From: Pelobacter seleniigenes DSM 18267
GTDB lineage: Bacteria > Desulfobacterota > Desulfuromonadia > Desulfuromonadales > Geopsychrobacteraceae
DNA length: 64,000 nt
Assembly: GCF_000711225.1 (NCBI RefSeq)
Contig: NZ_JOMG01000004.1
Location: 558,001 to 622,000, forward strand
Reading direction: 5' to 3'
Position 1 is the stretch's first letter. Each line of letters opens with the position of its first letter. The position numbers and the translations under genes are program-made. Of the stretch, positions 45,925 through 55,122 are shown in pieces. The notes beneath the pieces are model-generated. The model worked only from the letters and a program-made list of their open reading frames with translations. It was not told the DNA's origin and did not search any database.

Positions 45925-46725
45925 ATGAAAGTTGTGCTTTTTTGTGGCGGTCAGGGGATGCGGTTGAGGGAATATTCTGAAAAAATTCCAAAACCGATGG
46001 TCCCTCTAGGGTATCGTCCCATTCTGTGGAATATCATGCGCTATTACGCCTATTTCGGTCATAAGGATTTTATCCTCTGCCTGGGGCATATGGCGGACAC
46101 CATTAAGAGATACTTTGTCGAGTATGATGAGACCATTTCCAACGATTTCGTTTATACCAAGGGGGGCAAACAAATTGACATGCTCAATACCGATATCGAT
46201 GACTGGCGCATTACTTTTGTCGATACCGGCATCAGCTCAAATATCGGCATGCGCCTGATGCAGGTCAAGGAGCATCTGGAAGGGGAAGAAGTTTTTCTGG
46301 CCAATTACAGTGACGGATTGTCCGATCTTAACCTCAATCAGATGATCGACTGGTTTGCCCCGCAGTTGGATAAAGTCGCCAGTTTTGTCGCCTATCAGCC
46401 ATCACAAAGTTTTCATGTTGTAACCAGAGAGAATGACGGTCTGGTCAAGAGTATCAGCCACATCGGGGCTTCCGGACTTTTCATAAATACCGGCTACTTC
46501 GTGCTCAGAAATAGTATTTTTGATTATTTGAATTGGGGAGAAGAACTCGTTGAAGAGCCATTTCAACGCCTCATTGGCGAGCAGAAGTTAACATCATGGG
46601 AACACCGGGGGTTCTGGGCAAGTATGGATACTTACAAAGATAAACAAAAACTTGATGAGGCCTACGCCAAGGGAGAAGCCCCCTGGGAGCTCTGGCTTAA
46701 AAGCAGCCGAAAGAATGGAGTCTGA
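45925..46725 (+). CDS. Sugar-1-phosphate cytidylyltransferase-like nucleotidyltransferase
   Basis: This 266-residue nucleotidyltransferase starts with the signature VVLFCGGQGMRLREYSEKIPKPMVPLG. Its length and the motifs FILCLGHMADTIKRYF, DTGISSNIGMRL and EHRGFWASMDTYKDKQKLD place it close to glucose-1-phosphate cytidylyltransferase (RfbF), which begins CDP-deoxysugar pathways. The matching CDP-glucose 4,6-dehydratase is not in the window. It is 12 bases from the C-methyltransferase gene. Confidence 0.87.
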   Translation: MKVVLFCGGQGMRLREYSEKIPKPMVPLGYRPILWNIMRYYAYFGHKDFILCLGHMADTIKRYFVEYDETISNDFVYTKGGKQIDMLNTDIDDWRITFVDTGISSNIGMRLMQVKEHLEGEEVFLANYSDGLSDLNLNQMIDWFAPQLDKVASFVAYQPSQSFHVVTRENDGLVKSISHIGASGLFINTGYFVLRNSIFDYLNWGEELVEEPFQRLIGEQKLTSWEHRGFWASMDTYKDKQKLDEAYAKGEAPWELWLKSSRKNGV

Positions 46726-46726
46726 A

Positions 46727-47383
46727 ATGCTTGGACTGACATTAGGAACCGAAGGACAAACACTGAAGGTCCTTTGCCTTGGCGCTCACTGCGATGATAT
46801 CGAAATTGGCTGCGGCGGGACCATTCTTGAATTAACAAAGAGTCGCAATATCGATTGCAGCTGGGTGGTTTTTTGCTCGAATGAGATCCGGGCGAAAGAA
46901 GCTCAAACCTGTGCAACCGCTTTTTTAAAAGATGCAACCCACCGCGATATTCGAATAAACAGTTTCAGGGACGGTTTCTTGCCATATGTGGGCTATGAAG
47001 TTAAGGATTATTTTGAGGCCCTTAAGAAAGATATTAATCCGGATGTTATTTTTACCCATTATCGGAATGACAAGCACCAGGATCACCGATTGCTGTCTGA
47101 ACTGGCTCTAAATACTTTTCGTGATCACCTGATCCTGGAATATGAAATTCCCAAATATGACGGTGATATGGGACAGCCCAACCTGCATGTCGAAATCTCC
47201 CAGGATATGGTGGATAAAAAAGTGGACCTGATCTACCGGAATTATGTATCCCAGCAAGGGAAAAAATGGTTTGATAAAGACCTGTTCCGGTCTCTGATGA
47301 GAATACGCGGGATGGAAATCAATTCGGTTTCCGATTTTTCGGAATCTTTTTACAGCTATAAAGTACTGACCAATATTCTGTAG
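46727..47383 (+). CDS. PIG-L family sugar deacetylase
   Basis: This 218-residue LmbE/PIG-L zinc-dependent deacetylase has the metal motif LGAHCDDIEIGCGGT (AHxDD) and the HQDHR motif near the middle. These enzymes remove N-acetyl groups from N-acetylglucosamine-linked lipids or sugars. GGAG lies 6 bases before the ATG at 46727; an ATG at 46715 inside the upstream gene is an alternative. It closes the deoxysugar cassette. Confidence 0.87.
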   Translation: MLGLTLGTEGQTLKVLCLGAHCDDIEIGCGGTILELTKSRNIDCSWVVFCSNEIRAKEAQTCATAFLKDATHRDIRINSFRDGFLPYVGYEVKDYFEALKKDINPDVIFTHYRNDKHQDHRLLSELALNTFRDHLILEYEIPKYDGDMGQPNLHVEISQDMVDKKVDLIYRNYVSQQGKKWFDKDLFRSLMRIRGMEINSVSDFSESFYSYKVLTNIL

Positions 47384-47423
47384 TCTGTCGTCGTAAACGT
47401 TTAATTCAATTTTGAGAAATTAA

Positions 47424-48224
47424 ATGGATATATCTTTCGTCATACTTACCTGGAACTCCAGCGGGTATCTGCGTAAATGCTTTCGGTCCTTAATGCGGGT
47501 GTTATCTGACAGCTCATATTCGTATGAAATATTCGTTGTCGATAATGGTTCTACAGATGATTCTGCCAAGATTATCGATGAGTTCTGTCGTGAAGACAAC
47601 AGTATTCACCTTATTCAACTTGAACAGAATATTGGTACCACGAAATCAAGAAATATCGCTTTGCGGCGATGCCGTGGGGAATATATCTGCATCCTCGATT
47701 CTGATATCGAATTTGAAGGCAACGTATTTCCCGACCTTCTTCAGGTGTTAAGTCGGTCTGATGATATCGGCATGGTCGTTCCGCAGTTGATCTACCCAAG
47801 TGGTAAATGGCAGAAATCGGTCGACCGTTTTCCGACTCTTCCGCATAAAATTCGCCGGTTTTTTTTCCTTCGGCAAATTGAAGCAGGGGAATGGGCGGAG
47901 GTGGGGAATAATGGTTTTTCCTGTGAAAAAACGGTTGATTATGCTATTTCTGCCTTTTGGCTACTAAAAAGGGACGTTCTGGAAAAAATTGGGCTTCTTG
48001 ATGAAAAAATCTTCTATGCGCCCGAAGACGTCGATTTCTGTCTGCGGGTCTGGAAAGGGGGGAACTCGATTGTTTATGTCCCTTCCAGGCGCGCTATTCA
48101 CCATACCCAGGAAATTTCAAGAGGAATGAACTTAAATAAAGCTAAAATGGAGCATATCAAAGGTCTGTTTTATTTCTTTGTGAAACATAAATATCTATTC
48201 AGGGCCCCCTGTTTTTTAAAGTAA
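47424..48224 (+). CDS. Family 2 glycosyltransferase
   Basis: This 266-residue GT-A fold protein is of the rhamnosyltransferase-like subgroup: [28 protein letters not shown], the DxD motif in LDSDIEF near residue 93, and [33 protein letters not shown], a strong mark of this subgroup. It is cytoplasmic and probably adds a deoxysugar made by the upstream cassette. Confidence 0.9.
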   Translation: [266 protein letters not shown]

Positions 48225-48229
48225 CTGAC

Positions 48230-49570
48230 ATGCATATTTTGTTTCTTGCCTATTACTTCCCACCAGAATCGAGCAGCGGATCATTCAGGCCTCTGTTTTT
48301 TGCAAATGAATTGTCGGAGAAGGGGCATCAGGTTACGGTTGTTACGGCCAAGCAGGGCGCCTACCTGCCTGATCAACCACTTGATCCCGACCTGGTCAAG
48401 CAAGTCTGCCCTTCTATTGAGATTATTCGGTGCGCGGTATTCAGACCAAGGGAACTACTGATACGAATAAAGACGTATCTTTCCCGAAATCTAAAACCTG
48501 GCGCGGTGGCCTCATCAACAGCGGTTCAGGATTCTCAATCCCGTACCGGGAAATTTCAGCGGTTGAAGGACTTTATTACTGATATCCTGGCGACTCCGGA
48601 TCCGCATGTCGGTTGGCTGCCTTTCGCGGTATGGGGTGCCTCGAAAGTTGTTCGCAAAAACCGTTGTGATGTCATCTACGCGACAGGAAGCCCGTGGAGC
48701 GGGCTTTTGTCCGGTGTTGTCCTGAAACTGATGTCTGGCAAACCTCTGATTGTGGATTTCAGAGACCCCTGGGTCAGCAACCCTAATTTTTCAGTCCGGA
48801 CTGCCCCGGTTAAAATCATTGATCGATTTTTTGAAAGACGGGTGGTAAAGCATGCGGATATCGTTATCGCCAATACTCAGGAACTGCAAGAGGACTTCAA
48901 AAAACGATATCCGGAGTTCTGTAAAAACAAAGTTACCGTCATCACCAACGGTTTTGAAGATTACGCTGTCACTAATAAGCCTGGAAGCGTTGACACTGAA
49001 GTGTTTACCATCACCCATGCAGGGGCCCTGTATTTTTCCAGAAACCCCTCTTTCCTGTTAACCGCGTTGCGGGAATTGATTGCTGACGGGGCGATCTCCG
49101 CGCAAAAAATTCAACTAAAATTTGTCGGTGGCATCGATGTCGCCGACCCGAACCTGTCTCTGCTGTTGCGGGATCCTTTGCTTGCAGACTCCATCAGGAT
49201 TATACCCAGGGTGTCATTTGAAGAAGCGAAACAATACATGACAAAAAGCCATGTTCTGCTGTTGATTCAGCCTGATTTTCCTCTACAGATACCCCGCAAG
49301 CTTTATGACTATATGTCGGTCCGTAAACCCGTATTCGCCATCTGTGAAAATGACAGCGCGACTTCGAATATCATAGGGCGATTCTCCCTCGGCTATCAGT
49401 GCCAGAATGTCATCATGGACATCAAAGAGACCCTTCTGTCCATGTATCAAGACTGGGAAAATGACAGGCTCAGGGATTTTTCTGATGCCCGTTGTGATAA
49501 ATTCATGAACAAGCACCTTGCCGAGGAACTTCACTCCGTCATGACAGAAACGCTGGCGGTGAAATCATAG
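48230..49570 (+). CDS. Family 4 glycosyltransferase
   Basis: This 446-residue GT-B fold protein starts MHILFLAYYFPPESSSGSFR, the usual N-terminal acceptor-domain start of WbuB-like GT4 enzymes. It continues with YATGSPWSGLLSGVV and VDFRDPWVSNP. The donor domain is degenerate: the E-x7-E motif of retaining GT4 enzymes is not obvious in IPRKLYDYMSVRKPVFAICENDSATS, although KLYDYMS fits the family variant. It follows the GT2 gene by 5 bases. Confidence 0.88.
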   Translation: MHILFLAYYFPPESSSGSFRPLFFANELSEKGHQVTVVTAKQGAYLPDQPLDPDLVKQVCPSIEIIRCAVFRPRELLIRIKTYLSRNLKPGAVASSTAVQDSQSRTGKFQRLKDFITDILATPDPHVGWLPFAVWGASKVVRKNRCDVIYATGSPWSGLLSGVVLKLMSGKPLIVDFRDPWVSNPNFSVRTAPVKIIDRFFERRVVKHADIVIANTQELQEDFKKRYPEFCKNKVTVITNGFEDYAVTNKPGSVDTEVFTITHAGALYFSRNPSFLLTALRELIADGAISAQKIQLKFVGGIDVADPNLSLLLRDPLLADSIRIIPRVSFEEAKQYMTKSHVLLLIQPDFPLQIPRKLYDYMSVRKPVFAICENDSATSNIIGRFSLGYQCQNVIMDIKETLLSMYQDWENDRLRDFSDARCDKFMNKHLAEELHSVMTETLAVKS

Positions 49571-49573
49571 CTT

Positions 49574-50677
49574 ATGAAGAAAAATATTGCTCATGTCACC
49601 TTATCCATGGGGCAGGGAGGGATTGAAAACCTGCTCGTCAATCTTATTAAGCATGGAGACAGGTCTTCCTTTACTCCATTTCTCTACTGTCTGGATGCCG
49701 GCGGGGAGCTTCTTGAGTTTATTTCCGGTGATTTGGCGGGGTGTCGTATTTTCAACCGGCGGCACGGAACTGACTGGCGTTTAATTTTTTCATTGGCCAA
49801 AGCGTTCAGTGAGGATAGCATTGATTTGGTTCACGCCCACAACCAGGCGTCATTTTTTTACAGTGGTTTGGCTGCCTTTATCGCTCGGAAGCCTATTGTC
49901 ATTAACACCGAACATAGCCGTCATTACATTGATGGCAGTTGGGTCCGCAGGCTCGAAAAAAAACTGCTATCTTTCATCACTTACAAAATTATCGACGTTA
50001 GTGAAGAGCTCCATCATTTTTCCGTCAATAAGGACAAGATTTCAGGGCGTAAAGTGACAGTTATTGAAAACGGAATAGATCTGGCGTCTTTCCAGGTTGA
50101 ACAGGATAAAGAAACCATAAAAAGGGCTCTTGGTTTTCAATCCAGCGATAAACTCGTGACTATCGTCGCACGGCTTGATCCTATCAAAAATCATCGCCTG
50201 CTCCTCGATGCCTTCGCAATACTCGCCAGGGACATCACTGATCTGAACCTGCTTATTGTCGGGGATGGTGACTTGCGGGATCCCCTCGAGTCATGGGTTT
50301 GGAATTCTGATTATGCTGACCGTATTCATTTTCTGGGAAACAGGACGGATGTTCCGGCCATTCTCTGCGCCTCGGATGTTCAGGTTCTCTGCTCCGAGCG
50401 AGAGGGGTTGCCCCTTGTCCTACTCGAAGGCATGGCCGCAAAAGTTCCCCTGGTGGTCAGCCAGGGCGCAAACCGGAGCGGCCTGGTGCAGGATAATGTC
50501 ACCGGATTTATTGCCGACAGCCGTCCGGAGTCCGTTGCCGCGAAAATTCTTAAAGCACTGTCAGGTGACGATGTCGGTAGGGTTGTTAACCAGGCGTTTC
50601 GCTTTGTGGTGGCAAACTATTCGATCGCGACGACCCTGAAGAATTACGAGAAGATTTACCTGGACGCGCTTGGTTAG
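49574..50677 (+). CDS. Family 4 glycosyltransferase
   Basis: This 367-residue GT-B retaining glycosyltransferase has the acceptor-site start ISHVTLSMGQGGIENLL-like IAHVTLSMGQGGIENLL, the middle VIENGIDLASF, VARLDPIKNH, LLIVGDGDLRDPL, and the EREGLPLVLLEGMA motif with the two conserved Glu of GT4. It begins 3 bases after the previous stop and is followed 8 bases on by the polymerase gene. Confidence 0.92.
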   Translation: MKKNIAHVTLSMGQGGIENLLVNLIKHGDRSSFTPFLYCLDAGGELLEFISGDLAGCRIFNRRHGTDWRLIFSLAKAFSEDSIDLVHAHNQASFFYSGLAAFIARKPIVINTEHSRHYIDGSWVRRLEKKLLSFITYKIIDVSEELHHFSVNKDKISGRKVTVIENGIDLASFQVEQDKETIKRALGFQSSDKLVTIVARLDPIKNHRLLLDAFAILARDITDLNLLIVGDGDLRDPLESWVWNSDYADRIHFLGNRTDVPAILCASDVQVLCSEREGLPLVLLEGMAAKVPLVVSQGANRSGLVQDNVTGFIADSRPESVAAKILKALSGDDVGRVVNQAFRFVVANYSIATTLKNYEKIYLDALG

Positions 50678-50685
50678 GGGGGATT

Positions 50686-52011
50686 TTGGTTAAGTTTTTA
50701 TTTGGCATTGCCCTGATTAGCTACGGTTTTTTTCGCACCCTTGTTCACGATCCGGTGTGGGGGCTGTACCTGTTTGCCGCATTGACTCATATCCGTTTGG
50801 CGCAACTTTCCGAGAATTATTACCTTCCTCTCCAGATACCGATCGTTATAGCGTCCCTGACCGTTCTTCTGTATTTGAGCAGTGCAAAATACCCGAAAAA
50901 ATTCAATCGCTGGCCGTTAGAGGTGTGGCTACTGGGATTTATTGTCGTCGGTATGGCCTACAGCTCAAGCAAGGCCGCCTTCAACCCCCAGCTCAGCTGG
51001 GATATGACCGTTACCTATTTTAAATACTGGGTATTCTTCCTGCTGTTCATCCAGCTGGTCGACAGTTTCGAAAAAATCAAGAATTTCCACAATGTATTGA
51101 TTCTGAGTGCCTGTTGGCTGGTGTACCGCTGTTATGATCTGCGCGGCACCACCGGTGCCCGTTTTGAAAATATCAACGGTGGGTCGATCGGTGATTCAAA
51201 TCATTTTGCTGCGGCTCTGGTTCTGTTGTTTCCGTTTGTTTTTCAGCGGGTTTTGTCAAAAAACAAAACTGAAGCACTGTTTGCCGGAGTTCTGTGTTTT
51301 GGAATCATCATGTCGGTTGTGATAACCGGTTCCCGGGGTGGGCTTCTCGGGCTGGGAGTATTGTTCCTGCTACTGTTCATGAATCTTAAGCAATACCGGA
51401 AAAAAATGCTTATGGCGCTGGTTGTGCTCTGTCTTACTGTTTCGCCCTTTATTAATGACTATCATATTTCACGTTTCAAAAGCCTTGTTGAAGCCACTCA
51501 GGAAGATACCAGGGAAAGGTCTGCTCAAAGCCGTCTGGATTTTTGGAGATATTCTTTTGAGCTGTTCAAAAACAATCCTGTCAGTGGTATAGGGCTGGCC
51601 AATTTCGGATATTATTCCGGACCGGCCCTCGAGGGGATGGAGCCAGGCCAAAGGGGGCATGTCGCCCATAGTACCTGGTTTGAAATTCTTGCCGAAGGCG
51701 GTGCCCTGGTGTTTATCCCCTTTGTTGTCCTTTTGGTTATTTTCTTTCGAAAGACAAAGCGGATACTAAAGGTCTATCTTGCCAACAACCTTATTCAGGA
51801 AGCGCAACATGTTATTGCCCTGCGGGTTGGATTGGGAGCTTTTCTGGTCAACGCAACGTTTCTCAACAGGTTGATATACGAGCCGATATACTGGTGCATC
51901 GCTTTGGGTATCGCCCATGGTTACCTGGTGAAAAGCCGTGAAGCTGCCTTGATCCCAGTAAATTGCGACCATGCGGAAACGCCGAATGCTCACAAGACGG
52001 TTTCCGGGTAG
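50686..52011 (+). CDS. O-antigen ligase/polymerase-like membrane protein
   Basis: This 441-residue protein has about ten to twelve membrane helices and the Wzy_C (O-antigen ligase) core: a hydrophilic loop with SRLDFWRYSFELFKNNPVSG, GIGLANFGYYSGP and the conserved HSTWFEILAEGG. It is most like the exosortase-A-associated O-glycosylation ligase family, and would polymerise the repeat units or transfer the chain in the periplasm. The start is TTG with GGGGGA upstream. The exact branch of the family is uncertain. Confidence 0.82.
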   Translation: MVKFLFGIALISYGFFRTLVHDPVWGLYLFAALTHIRLAQLSENYYLPLQIPIVIASLTVLLYLSSAKYPKKFNRWPLEVWLLGFIVVGMAYSSSKAAFNPQLSWDMTVTYFKYWVFFLLFIQLVDSFEKIKNFHNVLILSACWLVYRCYDLRGTTGARFENINGGSIGDSNHFAAALVLLFPFVFQRVLSKNKTEALFAGVLCFGIIMSVVITGSRGGLLGLGVLFLLLFMNLKQYRKKMLMALVVLCLTVSPFINDYHISRFKSLVEATQEDTRERSAQSRLDFWRYSFELFKNNPVSGIGLANFGYYSGPALEGMEPGQRGHVAHSTWFEILAEGGALVFIPFVVLLVIFFRKTKRILKVYLANNLIQEAQHVIALRVGLGAFLVNATFLNRLIYEPIYWCIALGIAHGYLVKSREAALIPVNCDHAETPNAHKTVSG

Positions 52012-52046
52012 CAACTAAATAACTGATAGCGAGTGGATTGACAATT

Positions 52047-53927
52047 ATGTGTGGTATAGCCGGGATCCTTTCTCAAGAACCGAATATCGATACAGATATC
52101 CTTAAACAAATGACCTCCGTTATTGAATACCGTGGCCCGGATGGAGCCGGGCATATGGTTCTGGAAAATGGAACCGTTGGCCTTGCCCATCGCCGATTAA
52201 GTATCCTGGATACCCGTGAAATCGGGGGGCAGCCAATGGTTTCCACCTGCGGAGGCTACTGGATTGTCTTCAATGGTGAAATTTACAACTACATCGAGCT
52301 GAAAAATCAGCTCAATGCTGTCGGGTATACCTTCAAGACCGCAACCGATACGGAAGTTTTGTTAGCTGCTTATGGTTATTGGGGGGAGGACTGTCTCGAA
52401 CATTTCATTGGGATGTTCTCTTTTGCAATTTGGGATATGCAGAAGAAAACCCTTTTCGCTGCGCGCGACCGTCTCGGGATCAAACCTTTTTATTACCGCT
52501 TTGACCGAAACCGTTTGTTGTTTGCCTCAGAAATCAAATCGCTTCATGTTGTTGAAAACAGTACCCCCAGTGTGGATCCAACCCTTATCGACGCTTATAT
52601 GGGGTTTGGTTATGTTCCCGGTGAGAACACCTTGTTTGCGTCAGTGAAACGCCTATTGCCCGGGCATAAGTTGACGTGTCGGCCAGGCGAAGCGCCACGG
52701 ATTGCACCATATTGGTCCCTTGATTTTACTCAGGATCGCTCTCTTGGATTTGATGATCATGCTGATTCCATTGACAAGCTGCTTCAGGACTCCGTTGCCT
52801 TGCGTTTGCGGAGCGACGTTCCCCTTGGGGTCTTTTTAAGCGGTGGCCTTGATTCCAGCGCCGTGGTCGCCCTGCTTGCACCCGGTGCCGCTAAGGGACT
52901 GAAAACCTTTTCCGTGTCCTACGATTTTGGTCCCGCTTACGACGAGACACCCTATGCCAGGGAGGTGTCTCAACGGTTTCAGACCGATCATCATGAAATC
53001 AGGATGACTCCTCAGGGTTTTGTCGACTTCATTCCTGATTACATCAGGCATATGGATGAGCCGGTGACCGAGGCTGCCGCTATATCTCTGTACTATGTTT
53101 CAAAACTGGCCCGTGAGCAGGTTGTTGTGTGCCTGAGCGGCGAGGGGTCGGACGAGTTGTTTGCCGGTTATGATTTTTACGGGTATAACCTAGCGATCGA
53201 ACGGCTGCGCAATGTTTTCGGGAGTCATCTTTCCGGGGTGTTGGCCAAGCTGGGTCGGCGGCTTTCCCGGTCTCAGAAATTGCATAAATACCTCAAGATG
53301 GCCGAAGTTCCGCTTGATGAGCGTTACAAGGGTATTTCAAGCTATGACGGTTCTGCCAAAGACGCACTCTATCATCCGGAATTTCAGGCGACTGCCGCGA
53401 ATGGAAATTCCGAGCTTGAGTTTTTTATCGAAGGACTATTCAAGACCAGCCGGAATTGGGATCCCCTGAGCCGGATGCTCTATTTTGATACCCGCACCTG
53501 GCTGGTCGATGACCTGCTCATCAAGGCCGATCGCATGAGTATGGCAACGTCCATTGAGCTGCGTGTGCCCTTCCTTGATCACCGGTTGGTTGAGTACGCA
53601 GCGACTCTGCCATCCGAATACAAGCTCAAGGGGCGCAACCCCAAATATATCCTGAAAAAAATACTTGAAAATCGTATTCCGCAGACGATCATCAACCGAA
53701 AGAAAATGGGCTTCCCGACACCGTTGGAGATGATGTTTCGTGGGGACCTGTATGATTATGCACGCGATACTCTGTTATCCGCAAAAGCGTTGCAAAGAGG
53801 ATACTTTTCAGGCGAAGCTGTTGCGCGGCTACTGGATGACCATAAGCAGGCGAAGGTCGATAGACACCGCGAAATATGGCAGCTGTTGGTCCTGGAAGAG
53901 TGGCATCTGCAGCATAACCTGAATTGA
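52047..53927 (+). CDS. XrtA-associated glutamine amidotransferase (AsnB-like)
   Basis: This 626-residue class II amidotransferase has the N-terminal nucleophile Cys2 (MCGIAGILS), the glutaminase landmarks RGPDGAGHM and FNGEIYNYIEL, and an asparagine-synthase ATP site SGGLDSSAVVAL near residue 265, followed by SGEGSDELFAGY. It is of the exosortase-A-associated amidotransferase type and probably converts a uronic acid carboxyl in the polymer into an amide. The start at 52047 puts Cys at position 2; the upstream TTG would not. It is flanked by glycosyltransferases. Confidence 0.9.
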   Translation: MCGIAGILSQEPNIDTDILKQMTSVIEYRGPDGAGHMVLENGTVGLAHRRLSILDTREIGGQPMVSTCGGYWIVFNGEIYNYIELKNQLNAVGYTFKTATDTEVLLAAYGYWGEDCLEHFIGMFSFAIWDMQKKTLFAARDRLGIKPFYYRFDRNRLLFASEIKSLHVVENSTPSVDPTLIDAYMGFGYVPGENTLFASVKRLLPGHKLTCRPGEAPRIAPYWSLDFTQDRSLGFDDHADSIDKLLQDSVALRLRSDVPLGVFLSGGLDSSAVVALLAPGAAKGLKTFSVSYDFGPAYDETPYAREVSQRFQTDHHEIRMTPQGFVDFIPDYIRHMDEPVTEAAAISLYYVSKLAREQVVVCLSGEGSDELFAGYDFYGYNLAIERLRNVFGSHLSGVLAKLGRRLSRSQKLHKYLKMAEVPLDERYKGISSYDGSAKDALYHPEFQATAANGNSELEFFIEGLFKTSRNWDPLSRMLYFDTRTWLVDDLLIKADRMSMATSIELRVPFLDHRLVEYAATLPSEYKLKGRNPKYILKKILENRIPQTIINRKKMGFPTPLEMMFRGDLYDYARDTLLSAKALQRGYFSGEAVARLLDDHKQAKVDRHREIWQLLVLEEWHLQHNLN

Positions 53928-53943
53928 GGACGCCGGTATCCCG

Positions 53944-55122
53944 ATGAATATTCTCGCATTGAGTTACCTGTTTCCCAACCGAACCCAGCCCAGTTACGGG
54001 ATTTTTGTTTTCAACAGACTGAAAGCCGTAAGCCGTCACTGTGAATTGACCGTGATCGCTCCCCTGCAATGGCTGCCGGGGTTGCGTGAAAAAAAGGACG
54101 TGGATTTGAGCTCCACGTATCATGGCCTGAAGGTCTATTATCCCCGATTCCTTGCCATCCCGCGGGTTCTCAAGTGGCTGGACTTTGCTTTTTATTTCCT
54201 GTCGGTTCTGCCAGTTGTTGGATACCTGAGATTTGGCAAAAAAATTCGGTTCGATCTGGTTGATGTCCATTGGACCTGCCCGGACCTGCTTGCCGGATGG
54301 CTGTTGGCGAGGTTTTTGGGAACAAAATGCTGTGTCACCATTCGCGGCAAGGAAGCTCTTTGCCTGCAGGAGAGAAGTCTGCGAAAAAAGCTGCTGGACT
54401 GGTTGCTGAAACACACAGATCAGCATGTCTGTCTCAGCACGGAACTGCAGCAGGATCTTCTGGATATCGGAGTTCCCGCTTCCAGAATACAGGTAATCCT
54501 TAATGGTGTTGACAGCGACCAGTTTTCTTTCCGGGATCAGATTTCTGCCAGGAATCAACTGGGCCTGCCCCGGGATAAAAAGATTATCATATCCGTCGGG
54601 TCTTTGATTGCCCGGAAAGGTCACCACCACCTGATCAGGCAATTGCCCCGGCTGGCACAGGATCATAGTATAGAGCTCTACATCATTGGCGGCGTGAATC
54701 CGGAGGGGAACTGCAAGGCTGAATTGGAAGGACTGGTTGCCGAGCTGAGTCTTGACAACGTATTCTTTGTCAATGATCTCAGCCATGCGGAACTGGTACA
54801 ATGGTATTGCGCAGCCGATTTGTTCTGCCTTGCAACGTCCGGAGAAGGGTGTCCCAATGTTGTCATGGAAGCTCTGGCGTGCGGCTGTCCCAGTATTGTT
54901 TCGGCCGTTGGCGCCGTCCCAGATCTTATTACTGACAAGGTGAACGGGTTTATTATCCCGTTGGAGGGTGATTGGCATTACTCTATTGATGAGGCATTGA
55001 AAACTGACTGGGATCGTCAGCAGATTTCCTCCCAGATGGAGGGGTGGAACTGGGCGGTCTGTGCACAACAGGTTGTCAACATGTATCAGAAACTGCTGGA
55101 ATCTGAAAGAGTATTACCATGA
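53944..55122 (+). CDS. Family 4 glycosyltransferase
   Basis: This 392-residue GT-B retaining enzyme has the XrtA-locus look: NILALSYLFPNRTQPSYGIFV at the start, the acceptor site VDVHWTCPDLLAG, VILNGVDSDQF, SVGSLIARKGHHHLI and the donor-site ATSGEGCPNVVMEALACG with both conserved Glu. It starts 16 bases past the amidotransferase stop and overlaps the next gene by 4 bases. Confidence 0.92.
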   Translation: MNILALSYLFPNRTQPSYGIFVFNRLKAVSRHCELTVIAPLQWLPGLREKKDVDLSSTYHGLKVYYPRFLAIPRVLKWLDFAFYFLSVLPVVGYLRFGKKIRFDLVDVHWTCPDLLAGWLLARFLGTKCCVTIRGKEALCLQERSLRKKLLDWLLKHTDQHVCLSTELQQDLLDIGVPASRIQVILNGVDSDQFSFRDQISARNQLGLPRDKKIIISVGSLIARKGHHHLIRQLPRLAQDHSIELYIIGGVNPEGNCKAELEGLVAELSLDNVFFVNDLSHAELVQWYCAADLFCLATSGEGCPNVVMEALACGCPSIVSAVGAVPDLITDKVNGFIIPLEGDWHYSIDEALKTDWDRQQISSQMEGWNWAVCAQQVVNMYQKLLESERVLP

